Assembly: GCA_031761405.1 (NCBI GenBank)
Contig: JASEVX010000011.1
Location: 27,329,527 to 27,393,526, forward strand
DNA from: Serripes groenlandicus
Lineage: Eukaryota > Mollusca > Bivalvia > Cardiida > Cardiidae
Direction: 5' to 3'
Length of the DNA stretch: 64,000 nucleotides
Of the stretch, positions 60,872 through 64,000 are shown piece after piece. Below the pieces are notes generated by a model. It did not search any database. It was not told where the DNA came from and worked only from the letters and a program-made list of their open reading frames with translations. Positions within the stretch are counted from its first letter, which is position 1, and each line of letters opens with the position of its first letter. The translations under genes were made by a program, and so were the position numbers.

Positions 60872-61110
60872 TACGATGGTGTAGTGGTAGAGTGTTCGAT
60901 ACACGGCCGGGTCATACACACTACTTAAAAAAAAAAAATAGTAATGGCTGCCCTCCTTGGCTCTCAGGGTTTCGGGTTTAAAATAGCGTAACGACTGACT
61001 GCCTGGAGTCAGGATAAATGGACCAGTAGTACTAGTAACTTACCCAGAAAACGCCGTGGCATAACCGAAAACATGTTGAAAGTGTCGTAAAACACAAAAC
61101 AATCAATCAA
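60872..61110 (+). repeat. tRNA-derived SINE, partial head
   Basis: ATGGTGTAGTGGTAGAGTG (box A region), a shortened head, an A-tract, then GTAATGGCTGCCCTCC and a tail with GTTGAAAGTGTCGTAAAAC and CAATCAATC. Confidence 0.65.
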
Positions 61111-61901
61111 CTGAACATCCGACACAGTTTACCCTTTCCCACATACAGACGCTTTCTGATGCCTCTTCAGCAGACGACTTTTAAAAATATATTTTCCTTT
61201 TACCACAATTTTTTCAATTCCATTCACTAACTTAACTTTGATTCATAGAGATAGATTTTCCATAGTTTTGTCTAAAAGTTTTCAAATTCGCCTGTTGCAT
61301 AATCGTTGTATGTGGGAAAAGGGTTAAGAGCATAAACAACATTCTGAAAATTTGACTTCGAATGTTTTGCCACAAGCGACATCATGTTCTTCCATCAGAT
61401 GTGTGCATAACTGACAGTTACTTCGGCCACATTCATTCTTTTCATTTTGCTCACCTCAGCACGAAGTGCTCAAGTTGAGTTATTGTGAGCGCCCTTTTTC
61501 CGTCGTGCGCTCGTTAACATCTTCTCTAAGAGATTACTTCAAGCCATGTCCATTGGTAAAGAATATATTATATTGGTTGGCATGACGACTTACATTGCAT
61601 TACTCAAATGAGCGATGCATGGCCCTCTTGTTTCATTTTTATATTCTTTTTTCAAACATTTTGCCCTTATCTTTATTATTTTTAACTTTTTCGACACATA
61701 TAAACGCTTTCTGACGCCTTTGCAGCAGACAATTTTTCTTAAAATATTATGACAAAATAAAACAATGCTCTTATAGTGATACAAGGAGTAAATGCTCAAA
61801 AACAAGTAATTGCCCCTTTTTCCAAAGCTTTTGAATAATAAAGTTTATTGTATTGTTTCGATGCCATGTAATATAAATACCATTGAATTTCTCGTGAGAT
61901 T
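61111..61901. repeat. MITE-A and dispersed repeats, unit D downstream
   Basis: Counterpart of 30215-30976: CCTCTTCAGCAGACGACTTT, CTCACCTCAGCACGAAGTGC and GCGATGCATGGCCCTCTTG. No gene seen. Confidence 0.6.
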
Positions 61902-62100
61902 ACCTGACCGCCTCGATGGTGTAGTGGTAGAGCTTCCGCCTCGGACGCGGGAGGTCGTGGGTTGGGATCCCCGGCCGGGTCATACCAAAGACTTTATAAA
62001 TGGTAGTAATGGCTACCTTTCTTATCGCTCAAGATTGTTGGTTAGCATTACGATTACTGAACACATGTTGAAAGCGGCGTAAAACAACGGACAATCAATC
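61902..62100 (+). repeat. tRNA-derived SINE, internally shortened
   Basis: Head ATGGTGTAGTGGTAGAGC and GGGTTGGGATCCCCGGCCG. It lacks the middle CTGGCTGGTGTCAGG block that 30977-31242 keeps. Same insertion point as that copy. Confidence 0.7.
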
Positions 62101-62523
62101 GTGCGATTACCAAGATAATGACACGAAGAAAACAACCACACTAATAATATCCCTTCAATGATAATAAGAAATCAATTAACTTTACAATGAGTGATGATTA
62201 CACAGGAAATTACCGTGAATGTTTATCATCTAGGGACGAACCAGGATGATTCAATTTTTTACATTTTTCAACATATAGACGCATTGTGATGCCACTGCAG
62301 CAGACAAATTTTCCATGTGCTCATGATGAGCGTATTCTCCTTTTGTCAAACTTCTTTCAACTCGATTTAATAATTATACTGTTGTTTATAGAAATGTTCT
62401 ATAATTTTAACTTATTGCCGGTTTTCAAAGTCGACTGCTGCAGATTTTTCAGTATGTGGGAAAGGGTCAATATCGTATATTCAAATGTTTACTTTTTGTC
62501 TTTTATTACGTCTATGTGAGCCG

Positions 62524-62772
62524 TCCCGCGAGAAAACCAACATTATGGCCTCTGCGTAATGTATCGACCCAGATCAGCCTGCGCAGTACGCGCAGACTGA
62601 TCCGGGCCGACACATTCCGTCTCAGGGGGATAGAGGTATAGAGTAATGATTCCTGAAACAGAAAAACCACAGGAGGCGAAAAGTGTCTATCCGGGTTAGC
62701 CTGCGTGGCATGCTTAGGCTGATCCGGGTCGATACTTTACGCAGAGGCCATAATGTTGGTTTTCTCGCGGGA
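62524..62772. mobile_element. 249-bp MITE, unit D copy
   Basis: Counterpart of 31667-31915, with the same 43-base inverted ends. Its inner hairpin is more perfect (CAGCCTGCGCAGTACGCGCAG). Confidence 0.85.
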
Positions 62773-63757
62773 CATGTATGGAACGCATATTGTTGTGGTA
62801 AAAAATAAAAGTTTGATCACAAAAATCGTTTTAAAGACCATAAAGCTGAGAAATTGCTTAAACTAGAATAATTGGCAATATAATGTTCAAATTGTATTCA
62901 TTATGAACGTTTTAAAGATGATAACGGTTAGTGTATGACTGCAGCAGACAATTACAGAAATTGCTACAGAATGCAGCAAAAACACAACAACAGAAAGCGC
63001 GGTGGAGCGAAACGTCTTTAGACGAAAAATCGATTCGCTTATTCCAGACTATTGCAAAACGAATACTTCGTTAATGTGTATTTGAAAGCTAATAAAAAGA
63101 GTATTCTACAAAAAAAATGCGTTAACCCTTTCCCACATACAGACGCTTGTGCAGTAGGCGACTTTTGAACTCATTGTGGCAAAAGGAAAACATTATCATA
63201 AGAGCAATTTCTATTTTTACTGCAATGTTTTCAGATTTCAACTCTATACGATTATTATACTATCATTTATAGTTATTTTCCATATATGTTTCAAAAGTCG
63301 CCTGTAGCAGAAATGCTGTTTGTGAGAAAGAGTTAATTTATGCACGTTACTTAAATTATTGAAGTTGATGAGCTAGTAAACAACTGCGAGGCATATAAGA
63401 AAATCGAAATCCAAGTTAACACAATTACAAGAGAAAGTTGATGCAAGGCATCAATGTCGTCGGAAAAGACTGTATTTTATTATTTTTACCACACATACAA
63501 GCGTGACAATCACTAGTCTTAATGTGCACATAGTGCTTTAATGAAGGACTAATTCAAGGATTTTTGAAACTCCACATACAAATATCTGGATTTTTTTATC
63601 AGAATTTTGAAAATGGCCGAAGACATGAAGTTCTTCCTTTTCTTAAAATAATATAAATTTTGCATCATAATTTATAATCATTTGTTAAAATTTATCCTCA
63701 TATGTTTAAAAAGAAGACAACCCTTGATATACTATATCAGCTAAACAGTTCATTTAA
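62773..63757. repeat. Duplicated interval, unit D downstream
   Basis: Matches 31916-32930 nearly base for base over long stretches. MITE-A pieces near 63140. No gene seen. Confidence 0.7.
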
Positions 63758-64000
63758 CCTGACATATAGGAACACAGGCGATTTAAAAAAAAACATGGTG
63801 TTTTGCAGCTGAGCCATTAACCAGTGTACAAAACTGCCCAAATAAGTTTATGTTCCGTTTTTCTATTTCAGTTTCGATTGGCAGGCATGAAATGAGACCC
63901 ACGACAACGTTTGTCCTATGGATCTCAAGTCAAAGCCCTGAATATGTTTCAAAAACAGGCGTTTTGAACGACGCTCTAAAAGTATCATAGCATTGTTTGA
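63758..64000 (-). pseudogene. Non-LTR retrotransposon fragment, cut by window end
   Basis: Matches 33868-34110 with few differences, including CCTGACATATAGGAACACAGG. It would read on the minus strand as the post-RT segment of a LINE ORF2. It is incomplete here. Confidence 0.6.

Overview
The window looks like a repeat-rich, AT-rich animal genome, most probably a bivalve mollusc. The evidence is spliced genes with GT/AG introns, a vigilin exon, a P2X7-C-terminal-domain gene of the kind common in aquatic invertebrates, tRNA-derived SINEs, hairpin MITEs, Helitron-like elements and a Roco GTPase with death-like domains. I cannot name the species. Most of the 64 kb is transposon-derived or segmentally duplicated DNA.

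Layout. At 1-6.6 kb there is the N-terminal coding exon of a vigilin-like gene on the minus strand (2212-2414) with a possible upstream 5' UTR exon (5525-5600), among MITEs and SINEs. From 6.7 to 64 kb the window is a series of diverged direct copies of one segment. Left-hand blocks start at about 6.7/7.4 kb (unit A), 20.66 kb (B), 34.3 kb (C) and 48.7/52.3 kb (D). Units A, B and D each carry one Roco-type gene: A intact (12279-15527, 1082 aa), B a decayed pseudogene (26048-29729), D intact (55719-58976, 1085 aa). Unit C keeps the upstream block but has no such gene. It carries an 8.35-kb Helitron-like concatemer (35790-44143) and is followed by a three-exon minus-strand gene with a P2X7 C-terminal-like domain (46853-48503).

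The Roco proteins have a helical N-terminus, a Roc GTPase with G1-G4 motifs, a COR domain and two tandem death-like domains at the C-terminus, with no leucine-rich repeats and no kinase. Each has a single-exon coding region, a candidate splice acceptor just before the ATG, and an upstream tandem repeat carrying CTCF-like motifs. They are plausible innate-immune or cell-death signalling GTPases; this is inferred from domain content only.

The most unusual structure is 35790-44143: ten copies of a non-autonomous Helitron/HINE-like element, mostly head to tail and partly nested, with termini defined to the base by a paralogous empty site (22621-22640) and by empty sites inside the array itself. 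Other structural finds are a 739-bp fold-back element with a 6-bp target duplication, a TTAA-flanked 1.58-kb insertion, and a tandem array with eleven nuclear-receptor-type DR1 motifs.
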